Source of the DNA: an uncultured Prevotella sp.
Lineage (GTDB): Bacteria > Bacteroidota > Bacteroidia > Bacteroidales > Bacteroidaceae
Reading direction: 5' to 3'
Assembly (NCBI GenBank): GCA_937901345.1
Contig: CALCHM010000091.1
Location: forward strand, 1 to 21,948
DNA length: 21,948 nt
Shown in pieces: positions 1 through 7,550 of this stretch. Positions within the stretch are counted from its first letter, which is position 1, and the number at the start of each line of letters is the position of its first letter. Below the pieces are notes generated by a model. That model saw only the letters and a list, made by a program, of their open reading frames with translations, had not been told where the DNA came from and made no database searches. The translations under genes were made by a program, and so were the position numbers.

Positions 1-58
1 GGAGGAGGAAGACCGAGTTAGCGAGGTCAAGTGCCCAAAGGGCGGAGGGGTCTGTAAT
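1..58 (+). repeat. Intergenic repeat element, left edge of window
   Basis: The segment contains a short hairpin, GCCC-AAA-GGGC (about 33-43), followed directly by GGAGGGG, T and CTGT. An imperfect GACC/GGTC pair lies just before it. The far end of the window, read on the minus strand, has the same arrangement: a small hairpin, then GGAGGGG and CTGT. This suggests one family of Bacteroidales intergenic repeats. No coding potential is evident. The element may be cut by the window edge. Confidence 0.45.
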
Positions 59-104
59 AATGTATAAACAACTAAATGATCTAAAAAATCAACCATGATT
101 TTAA

Positions 105-125
105 GGACGCACGCACCGTGCGTCC
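105..125. repeat. Short perfect palindrome, REP-like
   Basis: GGACGCACG (105-113) pairs perfectly with CGTGCGTCC (117-125) around a CAC loop. It lies in the leader region about 85 bases before the BspA-like gene. There is no T-run, so it is not a convincing terminator. A dispersed REP-like palindrome is the simplest reading, but that needs a genome count. Confidence 0.5.
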
Positions 126-164
126 GTACCAGTCAATCGAATTTTCCACCCCGCAGGCAGCTGT

Positions 165-201
165 AATCTGTACTCTGTACTCTAAAATCTGTACTCTAAA
201 A
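165..201. repeat. Short direct repeat before the BspA-like gene
   Basis: AATCTGTACTCT occurs at 165-176 and again at 186-197. An extra CTGTACTCTAAAA copy (175-187) overlaps between them, giving a repeat with a period near 21 bases. It ends 8 bases before the start codon at 209, so it would lie in the 5' untranslated region. Function unknown. Confidence 0.55.
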
Positions 202-208
202 AAGTATT

Positions 209-1741
209 ATGAAACAAAAACTACACCCCCTCTGTCTTGTGTTCCTTGCCCTCGCACTCTGCAACACATCCCTCTTTGCCGAAGACTTCGCGGTCAATGG
301 CATTTATTACAACATCACATCAGAAACGGATAAGACGGTTGAGGTGACTTACCATGGAAACAATACGTCCGAGGATTCAAACGAATATTCCGGATTTGTC
401 ACAATACCCCGATCAGTGTCCTATCATGGAAGTACCTACAGCGTGACCAGCATTGGGATTGCTGCTTTCGAAGATTGCTACCGTTTGACCTCCGTGGAGA
501 TTCCTAATAGCGTGACCAGCATTAGGGCTAATGCTTTCTCTTACTGTTCCAATTTGACTTCTATAGAAATTTCTAACAGTGTGACCAGCATTGGGAATTT
601 TGCATTCTCTGGTTGCGAAGGTTTGACTTCCGTGGAGATGCCTTACAGTGTGACTAGCATTGGAGATGCCGTTTTCTCTGGTTGCCCTGTTTTGACGTCT
701 ATTACAGTTGCTGAAGGAAATCCAAAGTATGACTCAAGAGACAATTGTAATGCGATTATAGAAACTAAAACAAACTCCTTAATTCAAGGATGTCACAGTT
801 CACTCATCCCTAACAGTGTGACCAGCATCGGTGCTTATGCTTTCGAAGAGTGCTCCAGTTTGACTTCCGTGGTGATTCCCTGTAGTGTAACCAACATTGG
901 ATATTCTGCTTTCAGTTATTGCTCCAATTTGGTATCCGTAGTGATTCCTAATAGTGTGACCCAAATTGGGATTGCTGCATTCTCTAATTGCACCAGTTTG
1001 ACTACCTTGAATATTGGTTATGGTGTGACCAGCATTGAAGATTCAGCTTTCAATGGTTGCTCTGGTTTAACTTCCGTGGTGATTCCAAACAGTGTGACCA
1101 ACATTGGGCATTCAGCGTTCAGTTTCTGCTCCAATTTGGTTTCCATAGTGATTCCAAACAGTGTGACTAGCATTGGGAATTCAGCTTTCAACGGTTGCTC
1201 TAGTTTGACTTCCGTGGAGATTCCTAATAGCGTGACCAACATTGGGCATTCTGCTTTCGCTCATTGCTACCGTTTGACATCCGTGGAGATTCCAAACAGT
1301 GTGACTAGCATTGAAGATTGTACTTTCGAATATTGCTCCAGTTTGACATCCGTGGTGATTCCTAACAGTGTGACCAGCATTGGAAATTCTGCTTTCTCTA
1401 ATTGCTACGGTTTGACTTCCGTGGAGATTCCTAACAATGTGACCAGCATTGGGGGTTGGGCTTTCGATGATTGCTCCCGTTTAACAACAGCCACAGTTGG
1501 ATGTTCATGGATAACGAATCCCTTGTATGAATTTGATGAAAACGTAACGGTGAACGCCACGCTGCATAGTTATGAAAATGGTTTCTGCACAGTGTGTGGC
1601 AAGGAAGATACTACAGGGATTGACGAGATTACGAGTAATGTTCATCAGCAAAATGCGACATTCGACCTCCAAGGTCGCCGTGTGAGCAACGCCGGCAAGG
1701 GCTTGTACATTGTGAACGGCAAGAAGGTAATAATGAAGTAG
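209..1741 (+). CDS. BspA-like leucine-rich-repeat secreted surface protein
   Basis: This 510-residue protein has an N-terminal signal peptide (hydrophobic core LVFLALALCNTSLFA, likely cleaved near residue 24). Fourteen LRR_5/BspA-type repeats of exactly 23 residues follow (Val79, 102, 125, 148, then 204 to 411), with pattern VTSIGxxAFxxCxxLTSVxIPNS. A roughly 33-residue island with NPKYDSRDNCNAIIE interrupts the repeats after the fourth copy, as is common in this family. After the repeats come a Cys-containing HSYENGFCTVCG segment and a C-terminal tail with FDLQGRRV and GLYIVNGKKV, typical of secreted Prevotella proteins. BspA-family proteins bind host or bacterial surface ligands; the ligand here is unknown. 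The ATG at 209 is chosen because it gives the signal peptide directly. No clear promoter was found. It stands alone, separated from the next gene by a long hairpin. Confidence 0.9.
   Translation: MKQKLHPLCLVFLALALCNTSLFAEDFAVNGIYYNITSETDKTVEVTYHGNNTSEDSNEYSGFVTIPRSVSYHGSTYSVTSIGIAAFEDCYRLTSVEIPNSVTSIRANAFSYCSNLTSIEISNSVTSIGNFAFSGCEGLTSVEMPYSVTSIGDAVFSGCPVLTSITVAEGNPKYDSRDNCNAIIETKTNSLIQGCHSSLIPNSVTSIGAYAFEECSSLTSVVIPCSVTNIGYSAFSYCSNLVSVVIPNSVTQIGIAAFSNCTSLTTLNIGYGVTSIEDSAFNGCSGLTSVVIPNSVTNIGHSAFSFCSNLVSIVIPNSVTSIGNSAFNGCSSLTSVEIPNSVTNIGHSAFAHCYRLTSVEIPNSVTSIEDCTFEYCSSLTSVVIPNSVTSIGNSAFSNCYGLTSVEIPNNVTSIGGWAFDDCSRLTTATVGCSWITNPLYEFDENVTVNATLHSYENGFCTVCGKEDTTGIDEITSNVHQQNATFDLQGRRVSNAGKGLYIVNGKKVIMK
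443..1490 (+). repeat. 69-bp coding tandem repeats of the BspA-like gene
   Basis: The 23-residue repeats are also strongly conserved as DNA. Phrases such as GTGACCAGCATTGGG and TTGACTTCCGTGGAGATTCC recur at 69-bp steps, four units before and ten after the island at about 690-817. The high nucleotide identity, including silent positions, suggests recent duplication or gene conversion and makes copy-number change by recombination plausible. Confidence 0.8.
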
Positions 1742-2063
1742 CCTGAAACCAAAATTGTAACGATTGAATTTATTCGTAACCATAAATAACGAAACCGTTT
1801 TAGAAACGCGCCCCGAAAGGTGTGGGGCGAACGTTTCTAAAACGGTTTCGTTTCGGTATTAGGAGAAGAGACAGACGTTAAAACTACGGAATTAAAAAAT
1901 AAGTTAAAATTTATTTTGCCAACCCAAATTAAATCACGTTATTTGCGGTTCGTTAGCGCGCACAAGTGCGCAAAATAATTTAGTGTGTGGAGCGCCAGTC
2001 GCTCATTGTTCCGAGTTTCATAAACAAAACTCTAATTGCTCATCAAACCCATATTTTACAATT
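1742..2063. other. Intergenic region, BspA-like gene to DUF349 gene
   Basis: This 322-base gap holds the long hairpin at 1788-1852 and a weak promoter candidate: TTTG at 1915-1918, a 19-base spacer, then GTTATTTG at 1938-1945, a perfect -33 box with an imperfect -7 box. A small hairpin, GCGCAC-AA-GTGCGC, lies at 1958-1971. Outer halves TTATTTGCG and CGCAAAATAA could pair in an alternative fold. If the promoter is real, the DUF349 mRNA has a leader of about 110 nucleotides. Confidence 0.35.
1788..1852. terminator. Very long near-perfect hairpin between BspA-like and DUF349 genes
   Basis: The 21 bases at 1788-1808 are perfectly complementary to 1832-1852. Inside, CGCCCC (1809-1814) pairs with GGGGCG (1824-1829) around a 9-base loop, leaving only an AA bulge (1830-1831). 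The total is 27 base pairs in 65 nucleotides. It starts 46 bases after the BspA stop codon, so termination is plausible, but there is no U-tract afterwards and the structure is symmetrical. A mobile palindromic element or a processed RNA hairpin is an alternative. Confidence 0.5.
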
Positions 2064-3881
2064 ATGGAAGAAATCTTGAATCCTGAAGTTGAAGTACAGG
2101 ATGTTGCCCCTGTGGCAGAAGTTGAAGTTGCACCTGCAACTGTTGAAGAAGTAGAGGCTCCTGCAGCCGAAAAGGAAGCGAAAAAAGCACAACCTGCCAC
2201 GAAGCAGGAAGTCATTGCACGCCTCAAGGAAATCGCCCTTGACGCTAGCAATGCGGAGCGTGCGGAAATCGACTTGCTCAAGCAGATTTATTACAAGATC
2301 CACAACGCGGAAGCTGCGGCTGCACGCGAGGAATATATTAACAATGGAGGTCTCCCCGAAGACTTCATGCCCGCTCCCGACAATAGCGAAGCGGAACTCA
2401 AAGTGCAGTTGAACATCATCAAGGAATCACGCCAGCGCGCTGCTGAAGCACTCGAGGCTGAAAAGCAGAACAACCTTGCAAAGAAGCTCGCCATCATTGA
2501 GCGTATCAAGGAACTCGTGGCTTCTCCCGAAGATGCTGACAAGCACTATGAAGAATTCAAAAACCTCCAGTCAGATTGGAAGGACGTAAAAACAGTGCCC
2601 GCAGAACGTGCTACGGAACTCTGGAAAAACTATCAACTCTATGTGGAACAGTATTACGACTTGCTCCGCATGAACCACGAAATGCGCGCCTACGACTTCA
2701 AGAAGAACCTTGAAATTAAGACTGCGCTTTGCGAAGCTGCTGAAAAACTCATTGAACTTGATGACGTTATCAGCGCCTTCCACCAACTCCAAAAACTCCA
2801 CCAAGACTTCCGCGAAACAGGTCCCGTTGAACGCGACCTCCGCGAACAAATCTGGACACGCTTTAAGGATGCTTCAACCGCTGTCAACAAGCGCCACCAA
2901 ATGCACTTCGAAGAACTCAAGGCGCAAGAAGAAGCGAACCTCGCTCGTAAAACAGAACTCTGCGAACGCGTAGAAGCAATCAACCCCAGCGCTATTGAAT
3001 CATTCAATGATTGGGAAGACCGCACAAAGGAAGTCATCGCCCTCCAAAACGAATGGAAGACCATAGGCTTCACTCCCAAGAAGATTAACAGTCAGATCTT
3101 TGAACGCTTCCGCACCGCTTGCGACCGTTTCTTCCAAGCGAGAACCGAGCATTTCCGTGGCGTTCGCGATTCTTACGCAAACAACCTCGCTGCGAAGACT
3201 GCACTCTGTGAAAAGGCTGAAGCACTGAAGGACGACACCGATTGGGTTAAGACTACCAACATCTTCGTAGAACTCCAGAAGGAATGGAAAACAATCGGTC
3301 CCGCTCCCCACAAGAGTTCTGAAGCGATCTGGAAGCGCTTTAACGATGCTTGCAACTACTTCTTCGAACAGAAGAGCAAGTCAACAGTAAGTGTGCGCCA
3401 AGAAGAAAACGACAACCTTGCAAAGAAGAATGCTATCATTGAAAAACTCGAAGCACTCCTCGCTGAAGGTTCAACAAACATTCAAGCAGTGAAGGACCTC
3501 CAAGCAGAATGGAACGCTGTAGGTCACGTGCCCTTCCGCAAGAAAGATAAGGTGTTTAAGCACTATCGCGAAGTGTGCGACAAACTGTACGACGGATTCC
3601 ATGCAACAGCAGGAAAGCGCAACCTTGAGAACTTCAAGAAGAGCGTGGCAGACAAGGGTGGCAATGACCTCTCAAGAGAACGCCAACGCTTGCAACGCGA
3701 CATTGAATTGAAGAAGGCTGAGATTCAAAACTATGAAACCAATCTTACGTTCTTCAGTTCTAAATCTAAGTCGGGCAACTCACTTGTTGAAGACATTCTC
3801 AAAAAGATTGAACGCTTGAAGGCCGACCTCGTTCTCCTTAACGAAAAACTCGTTGCTGTGAACGAACAACTCAAGAAATAA
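2064..3881 (+). CDS. DUF349 repeat protein, coiled-coil rich
   Basis: The protein has 605 residues from the ATG at 2064. An in-frame GTG at 1983 would add 27 unpersuasive residues, so the ATG is preferred. Residues about 1-45 are low-complexity (Glu, Val, Ala, Pro). A mostly helical charged body follows with five copies of the DUF349 signature LQxEWKxxGxxP, whose aromatic anchors are W172, F249, W331, W408 and W483, spaced 75-82 residues apart. The C-terminus is a coiled coil. There is no signal peptide or membrane segment, so the protein is predicted cytoplasmic. The family has no firmly established function; the repeat layout suggests a scaffold or nucleic-acid or ribosome-associated role, which is inference only. 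Glu- and Lys-rich codon use is uniform. The gene appears monocistronic, with a terminator about 75 bases downstream. Confidence 0.88.
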   Translation: MEEILNPEVEVQDVAPVAEVEVAPATVEEVEAPAAEKEAKKAQPATKQEVIARLKEIALDASNAERAEIDLLKQIYYKIHNAEAAAAREEYINNGGLPEDFMPAPDNSEAELKVQLNIIKESRQRAAEALEAEKQNNLAKKLAIIERIKELVASPEDADKHYEEFKNLQSDWKDVKTVPAERATELWKNYQLYVEQYYDLLRMNHEMRAYDFKKNLEIKTALCEAAEKLIELDDVISAFHQLQKLHQDFRETGPVERDLREQIWTRFKDASTAVNKRHQMHFEELKAQEEANLARKTELCERVEAINPSAIESFNDWEDRTKEVIALQNEWKTIGFTPKKINSQIFERFRTACDRFFQARTEHFRGVRDSYANNLAAKTALCEKAEALKDDTDWVKTTNIFVELQKEWKTIGPAPHKSSEAIWKRFNDACNYFFEQKSKSTVSVRQEENDNLAKKNAIIEKLEALLAEGSTNIQAVKDLQAEWNAVGHVPFRKKDKVFKHYREVCDKLYDGFHATAGKRNLENFKKSVADKGGNDLSRERQRLQRDIELKKAEIQNYETNLTFFSSKSKSGNSLVEDILKKIERLKADLVLLNEKLVAVNEQLKK

Positions 3882-3955
3882 ACTTAATCTTGTTCAACAA
3901 ACAACAGAAGAAAAAAAGATTCCCACCGTAATTCGGATGGGCAAACGTAAATAAG

Positions 3956-3986
3956 CGTGGGGATATATCGCATATCTCCACGTTTT
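3956..3986 (+). terminator. Intrinsic terminator of the DUF349 gene
   Basis: CGTGGGGATAT (3956-3966) pairs with ATATCTCCACG (3972-3982) with one G-U wobble around a 5-base loop, followed by TTTT. It lies about 75 bases after the stop codon on the same strand. Confidence 0.7.
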
Positions 3987-3998
3987 GCATGTTATATT

Positions 3999-4032
3999 GT
4001 TGACAGAATTTCGTTGACAGAATTTGTTGACG
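3999..4032. repeat. 14-bp direct repeat containing TTGACA
   Basis: GTTGACAGAATTT occurs at 3999-4011 and 4013-4025, and GTTGACG follows at 4026-4032. The TTGACA resembles a classical -35 box, but Bacteroidetes promoters do not normally use it and no -10 partner is clear. It could be a doubled operator site or slippage. Confidence 0.5.
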
Positions 4033-4189
4033 TAGCATTGAACGTCTAGACCTTTTTGACGTATAGGTGGCATTTTCCTTGATTACTATCCTAAAAAATC
4101 AAAAAAAAGCGACTGCAATCCACCTCGTCACACGTTTTGGCACAGAAAATGCTAAGATATAAGAGTAGAACCTAAAATTTTTTATTCCT

Positions 4190-4867
4190 ATGATGTATTT
4201 ATTGCTTTTTGGCGGTGTCGCCTTAATCAGTTTCTTGGTGCAACAGAACCTACAAAGTAAATTCAAGAAGTATGCCAAAGTGCCCCTTTCAGGACAAATG
4301 ACTGGACGCGAGGTGGCAGAAAAGATGCTCCGTGACCACGGCATCTACGACGTACAAGTAGTAAGCACTCCAGGACAGTTAACTGACCACTACAACCCCA
4401 CCACACACACCGTGAACTTGTCAGAATCCGTGTATAATGAACGAAGTGTTGCCGCTGCAGCAGTTGCCGCTCACGAATGCGGACACGCTGTGCAACACGC
4501 TGTACAATATGGACCTCTGCGTATGCGCTCTGCTCTTGTGCCTGTAGTTAGTTTTGCCAGCAGTTGGGTACAATGGATTTTGCTTGCAGGCATTCTCTTG
4601 GTAGAAGTATTCCCGTCATTACTACTTCTGGGCATCATCCTCTTTGCGAGCACCACGTTGTTCTCCTTCATCACCCTCCCCGTAGAGGTAGACGCGAGTC
4701 AACGCGCAACAGCGTGGTTGCAACGTGCAGGAGTGACAACGCAACGCGACCACAGCATGGCCGTTGACGCGCTTCACAGCGCCGCTTACACCTACGTAGC
4801 TGCTGCACTCGGTTCATTAGCTACGCTCGTCTATTACGTCATGATATTCTTGGGAAGAAGAGATTAA
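4190..4867 (+). CDS. Membrane zinc metallopeptidase, YugP family
   Basis: The 225-residue protein matches the Zn_peptidase_2 (YugP-like) family in length and layout. It has an N-terminal membrane segment (about 2-18), a zinc-binding HECGH motif (His95, Glu96, His99) in the context AAHECGHAVQHA, and two closely spaced hydrophobic segments (about 108-160). A conserved EVDASQRA block (Glu166, Asp168) follows and probably supplies the third zinc ligand or a substrate contact. A last hydrophobic helix lies near the C-terminus. The active site is expected at the inner membrane; the physiological substrate is not known. Two adjacent ATG codons (4190 and 4193) are both possible starts. No partner gene is adjacent. 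The assignment is strong from motif and topology. Confidence 0.87.
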   Translation: MMYLLLFGGVALISFLVQQNLQSKFKKYAKVPLSGQMTGREVAEKMLRDHGIYDVQVVSTPGQLTDHYNPTTHTVNLSESVYNERSVAAAAVAAHECGHAVQHAVQYGPLRMRSALVPVVSFASSWVQWILLAGILLVEVFPSLLLLGIILFASTTLFSFITLPVEVDASQRATAWLQRAGVTTQRDHSMAVDALHSAAYTYVAAALGSLATLVYYVMIFLGRRD

Positions 4868-4967
4868 ATCGACACGATAGCGGCCATTTGGAAGGTCCCC
4901 CAAACGTAAAAATCTGAAAAATAAAATTGCAGGAATCTGCCTACGTGGTTGTCCTCCTGAAACAGCG

Positions 4968-5010
4968 CGCGACAATCCCCAAATCTATCGCGACAATCCC
5001 CCAATCTGTC
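4968..5010. repeat. 21-bp tandem duplication before pflB
   Basis: CGCGACAATCCCCAAATCTAT (first 20 bases considered, starting at 4968) is repeated almost exactly from 4989 as CGCGACAATCCCCCAATCTG. This gives two adjacent copies with one inserted C. It is not in a gene. It could be a doubled binding site or replication slippage. Confidence 0.55.
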
Positions 5011-5090
5011 ATTTCCGCAGTTGCTCATCTTCCAATTATCTTGCTGCAATCCAAGTTTACTACGTCACCTTTTACCTTTTTTCAGCATGA

Positions 5091-5114
5091 AAATAGCAAG
5101 TCTAATTGCTATTT
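5091..5114. other. Hairpin upstream of pflB
   Basis: AAATAGCAA (5091-5099) pairs perfectly with TTGCTATTT (5106-5114) around a 6-base loop. It lies about 80 bases upstream of the pflB promoter, so it could be a palindromic operator. It could also be a weak terminator for the peptidase gene, but it is AT-rich and has no T-run. Confidence 0.45.
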
Positions 5115-5167
5115 GCCCTTTGATTGAAAAAAAATACGCTTAAAAGTTAATTGTTCTTAAGATATTC

Positions 5168-5199
5168 TGTGTATATAATAGGGGAATTCCGTACTTTTG
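5168..5199 (+). promoter_or_regulatory. pflB promoter, Bacteroidetes type
   Basis: TACTTTTG at 5192-5199 is a perfect match to the -7 consensus TAnnTTTG. A weak -33 box, TGTG at 5168-5171, precedes it by 20 bases. The predicted start of transcription is near 5206, giving a leader of about 43 nucleotides. No Shine-Dalgarno sequence lies before the ATG, as is usual in this phylum. Confidence 0.6.
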
Positions 5200-5248
5200 C
5201 ATAGGTATTAGGACTGAAAAAAAATACTAACTTTAATATTTTAAATTT

Positions 5249-7486
5249 ATGAAATTATCTAATTGTGTAGATTCATTCGATGGCTTCATTTGGAAGCGCG
5301 AAATCAATGTGCGTGATTTCATTCAGCACAACTATACTCCCTACGAAGGCGACGAAAGCTTCCTCGCAGGTCCCACAGAACGCACTCTTAAGATCTGGGC
5401 ACAGCTCAGCGAAATGTTTAAGGTGGAACGCGAAAAGGGTGTTTACGACGCAGAAACGAAGTTGCCCCAAAGCATCGACACTTACGGTGCTGGTTATATC
5501 GACAAGGAAAACGAAGTTATCGTAGGTCTTCAAACTGACGCTCCTTTGAAGCGCGGTATTTTCCCCAAGGGCGGTATCCGTATGGTAGAAAGCGCTCTTA
5601 AGGCTTATGGTTACGAACTCGATCCCGAAACAAAGCACATCTTTACTCGTTATCGCAAGACTCACAACGAAGGTGTATTCTCTGCTTACACAGCAGACAT
5701 CCGCGCTGCGCGTCACTCTCACGTAATCACTGGTTTGCCCGATGCTTATGGTCGTGGTCGTATCATCGGTGACTATCGTCGTGTTGCGCTTTACGGTACA
5801 AATAACCTTATCGAAGAAAAGAAGCGTTTCCTCGAACGTCTCGAAATCCAGGAAATGACTGAAGAATGCATCCAGAAGCGTGAAGAAACTACAGAACAGA
5901 TCAATGCGCTCAAGGCATTCGTTACAATGTGTCAGGCTTACGGTTTCGATGTAACTCGCCCCGCACAGGATGCTCGCGAAGCAGTTCAGTTCGTATACTT
6001 TGCTTACCTTGCTGCTGTTAAGGACCAGGATGGTGCCGCAATGTCACTCGGTCGTGTGTCTACATTCCTCGATATCTTCATTGAAAAGGACCTCAAGGAA
6101 GGCAAGCTCACAGAAGAAGAAGCACAGGAACTCATCGACCAGCTCATCATCAAGCTCCGTATCGTTCGTTTCCTCCGCACTCCTGAATACAACGACCTCT
6201 TCTCTGGCGACCCCGTTTGGGTTACAGAATCAATCGGTGGTATGGGTAGCGATGGTCGTACTTTGGTTACAAAGACAAGTTATCGTTTCCTCCATACACT
6301 TCAGAACCTCGGTCCTGCACCCGAACCCAACCTCACAGTTCTTTGGGCTGACAAACTTCCCGAAGCATGGAAGAAGTACTGCGCTAAGATGTCTATCCAG
6401 ACAAGTGCTATCCAGTATGAAAACGATGACCTCATGCGTCCCGACTACGGTGATGACTACGGTATCGCATGCTGCGTAAGCCCCATGAAGATTGGTAAGC
6501 AGATGCAGTTCTTCGGTGCTCGTGCTAACTTGGCGAAGTGCTTGCTCTACGCTATCAACGGTGGTCGCGACGAAGTTTCTGGTCACCAGATTTCTCCCGA
6601 ATTCGCTCCTATCACTGGCGATTACCTCGAATACGAAGAAGTAATGCGCAAGTTCGAACAGATGATGCGTTGGTTGGCTAAGGTATATGTGAATGCGCTC
6701 AAGATTATTCACTACATGCACGATAAGTACAACTACGAAGCATTCGAACTCGCTCTCCACGATGGCGACGTTGAACGCACTCGCGCTACAGGTATCGCAG
6801 GTCTCTCTATCGTAACAGACTCTCTCGCTGCAATCAAGTTCGGCAAGGTTCGCATCATCCGCGACGAACGTGGTTTGGCTGTAGGTTTTGAAAACGAAGG
6901 CGAATATGTTCCTTACGGTAACAACAACGAGCAGACTGACGCTATCGCTCTCATGGTAACTGAAAAGTTCATGGAATTCATGCGTCAGCACGAAACTTAC
7001 CGCAACGCGAAGCCCACTCAGTCTGTCCTCACTATTACTTCTAACGTAGTATATGGTAAGAACACTGGTGCTACTCCCGACGGTCGTCCCGCAGGTGTAC
7101 CTTTCGCTCCCGGTGCTAACCCCATGAACGGACGTGACACTAAGGGTGCTGTTGCTGCGCTCGCATCTGTTGCTAAGCTTCCCTTCCAGCACTCACAGGA
7201 CGGTATCTCTTATACTTTCGCTATCTCTCCCGCAACTCTCGGTAAGACTAAGGAAGTACAGATTGAAAACCTCGTGAACCTTATGGATGGTTACTTCACT
7301 CCCGATGGTGGTCACCACCTCAACGTTAACGTATTCGATCGCGAACTCCTCGTTGACGCTATGGAACACCCCGAAAAGTATCCTCAGCTTACAATCCGTG
7401 TCAGCGGTTACGCTGTAAACTTCGTGAAGTTGACTCGTGAACAGCAGCTCGACGTACTTTCACGTACAATCAACCACTCTCTCTAA
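5249..7486 (+). CDS. pflB: Pyruvate formate-lyase (formate C-acetyltransferase)
   Basis: This 745-residue glycyl-radical enzyme cleaves pyruvate with CoA to acetyl-CoA and formate under anaerobic conditions in the cytoplasm. The adjacent active-site cysteines are Cys408-Cys409 in IACCVSPMKIGKQMQ. The radical glycine is Gly720 in RVSGYAVNF, 25 residues from the C-terminus as in classical PflB. Substrate-pocket blocks TYGAGYID and GANPMNGRD are also present. The length is slightly below the 760 residues of the E. coli enzyme, and both ends look intact. Codon use is strongly biased (CGT, GGT, CTC, AAG), consistent with high expression. The activating radical-SAM enzyme (pflA), often adjacent, is not in this window. 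A Bacteroidetes promoter precedes the gene and a strong terminator follows it. Confidence 0.97.
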   Translation: MKLSNCVDSFDGFIWKREINVRDFIQHNYTPYEGDESFLAGPTERTLKIWAQLSEMFKVEREKGVYDAETKLPQSIDTYGAGYIDKENEVIVGLQTDAPLKRGIFPKGGIRMVESALKAYGYELDPETKHIFTRYRKTHNEGVFSAYTADIRAARHSHVITGLPDAYGRGRIIGDYRRVALYGTNNLIEEKKRFLERLEIQEMTEECIQKREETTEQINALKAFVTMCQAYGFDVTRPAQDAREAVQFVYFAYLAAVKDQDGAAMSLGRVSTFLDIFIEKDLKEGKLTEEEAQELIDQLIIKLRIVRFLRTPEYNDLFSGDPVWVTESIGGMGSDGRTLVTKTSYRFLHTLQNLGPAPEPNLTVLWADKLPEAWKKYCAKMSIQTSAIQYENDDLMRPDYGDDYGIACCVSPMKIGKQMQFFGARANLAKCLLYAINGGRDEVSGHQISPEFAPITGDYLEYEEVMRKFEQMMRWLAKVYVNALKIIHYMHDKYNYEAFELALHDGDVERTRATGIAGLSIVTDSLAAIKFGKVRIIRDERGLAVGFENEGEYVPYGNNNEQTDAIALMVTEKFMEFMRQHETYRNAKPTQSVLTITSNVVYGKNTGATPDGRPAGVPFAPGANPMNGRDTKGAVAALASVAKLPFQHSQDGISYTFAISPATLGKTKEVQIENLVNLMDGYFTPDGGHHLNVNVFDRELLVDAMEHPEKYPQLTIRVSGYAVNFVKLTREQQLDVLSRTINHSL

Positions 7487-7507
7487 TCTTTGAGAGTTTA
7501 GGATATT

Positions 7508-7539
7508 AAAAAGGCTCGCCAATATTGGCGAGCCTTTTT
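7508..7539. terminator. Bidirectional terminator between pflB and the DUF3109 gene
   Basis: AAAAAGGCTCGCCA (7508-7521) and TGGCGAGCCTTTTT (7526-7539) form a perfect 14-bp stem around ATAT, with an A5/T5 tract on each side. It can therefore terminate pflB on the plus strand and the DUF3109/S41 transcript on the minus strand. Confidence 0.9.
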
Positions 7540-7550
7540 GTTTATGTTAT

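Larger units (their letters stand above)
3882..4189. other. Intergenic region, DUF349 gene to zinc peptidase gene
   Basis: This 308-base gap contains the DUF349 terminator (3956-3986), the TTGACA direct repeats (3999-4032) and an isolated TCTAGA near 4045. No open frame or convincing Bacteroidetes promoter was found before the peptidase gene at 4190. Confidence 0.4.
4868..5248. other. Intergenic region, zinc peptidase to pflB
   Basis: This 381-base gap contains the 21-bp tandem duplication (4968-5010), the palindrome at 5091-5114, and the pflB promoter candidate (5192-5199). No open frame in it resembles a protein. The multiple repeats suggest regulatory DNA for pflB, but no known regulator site was identified. 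Confidence 0.4.

Noticed and set aside
1983..2063. GTG start giving a 27-residue N-terminal extension of the DUF349 protein
   Set aside because: The extension is Cys- and His-rich, unlike the rest, and overlaps structured leader sequence; the ATG at 2064 starts a typical acidic N-terminus.
3999..4020. Classical sigma-70 -35 boxes (TTGACA)
   Set aside because: Bacteroidetes primary sigma factor uses TTTG/TAnnTTTG, and no -10 partner is found at the right distance.
6230..7192. 320-codon minus-strand open frame
   Set aside because: It is antisense to the active-site half of pflB and arises from its strong codon bias.
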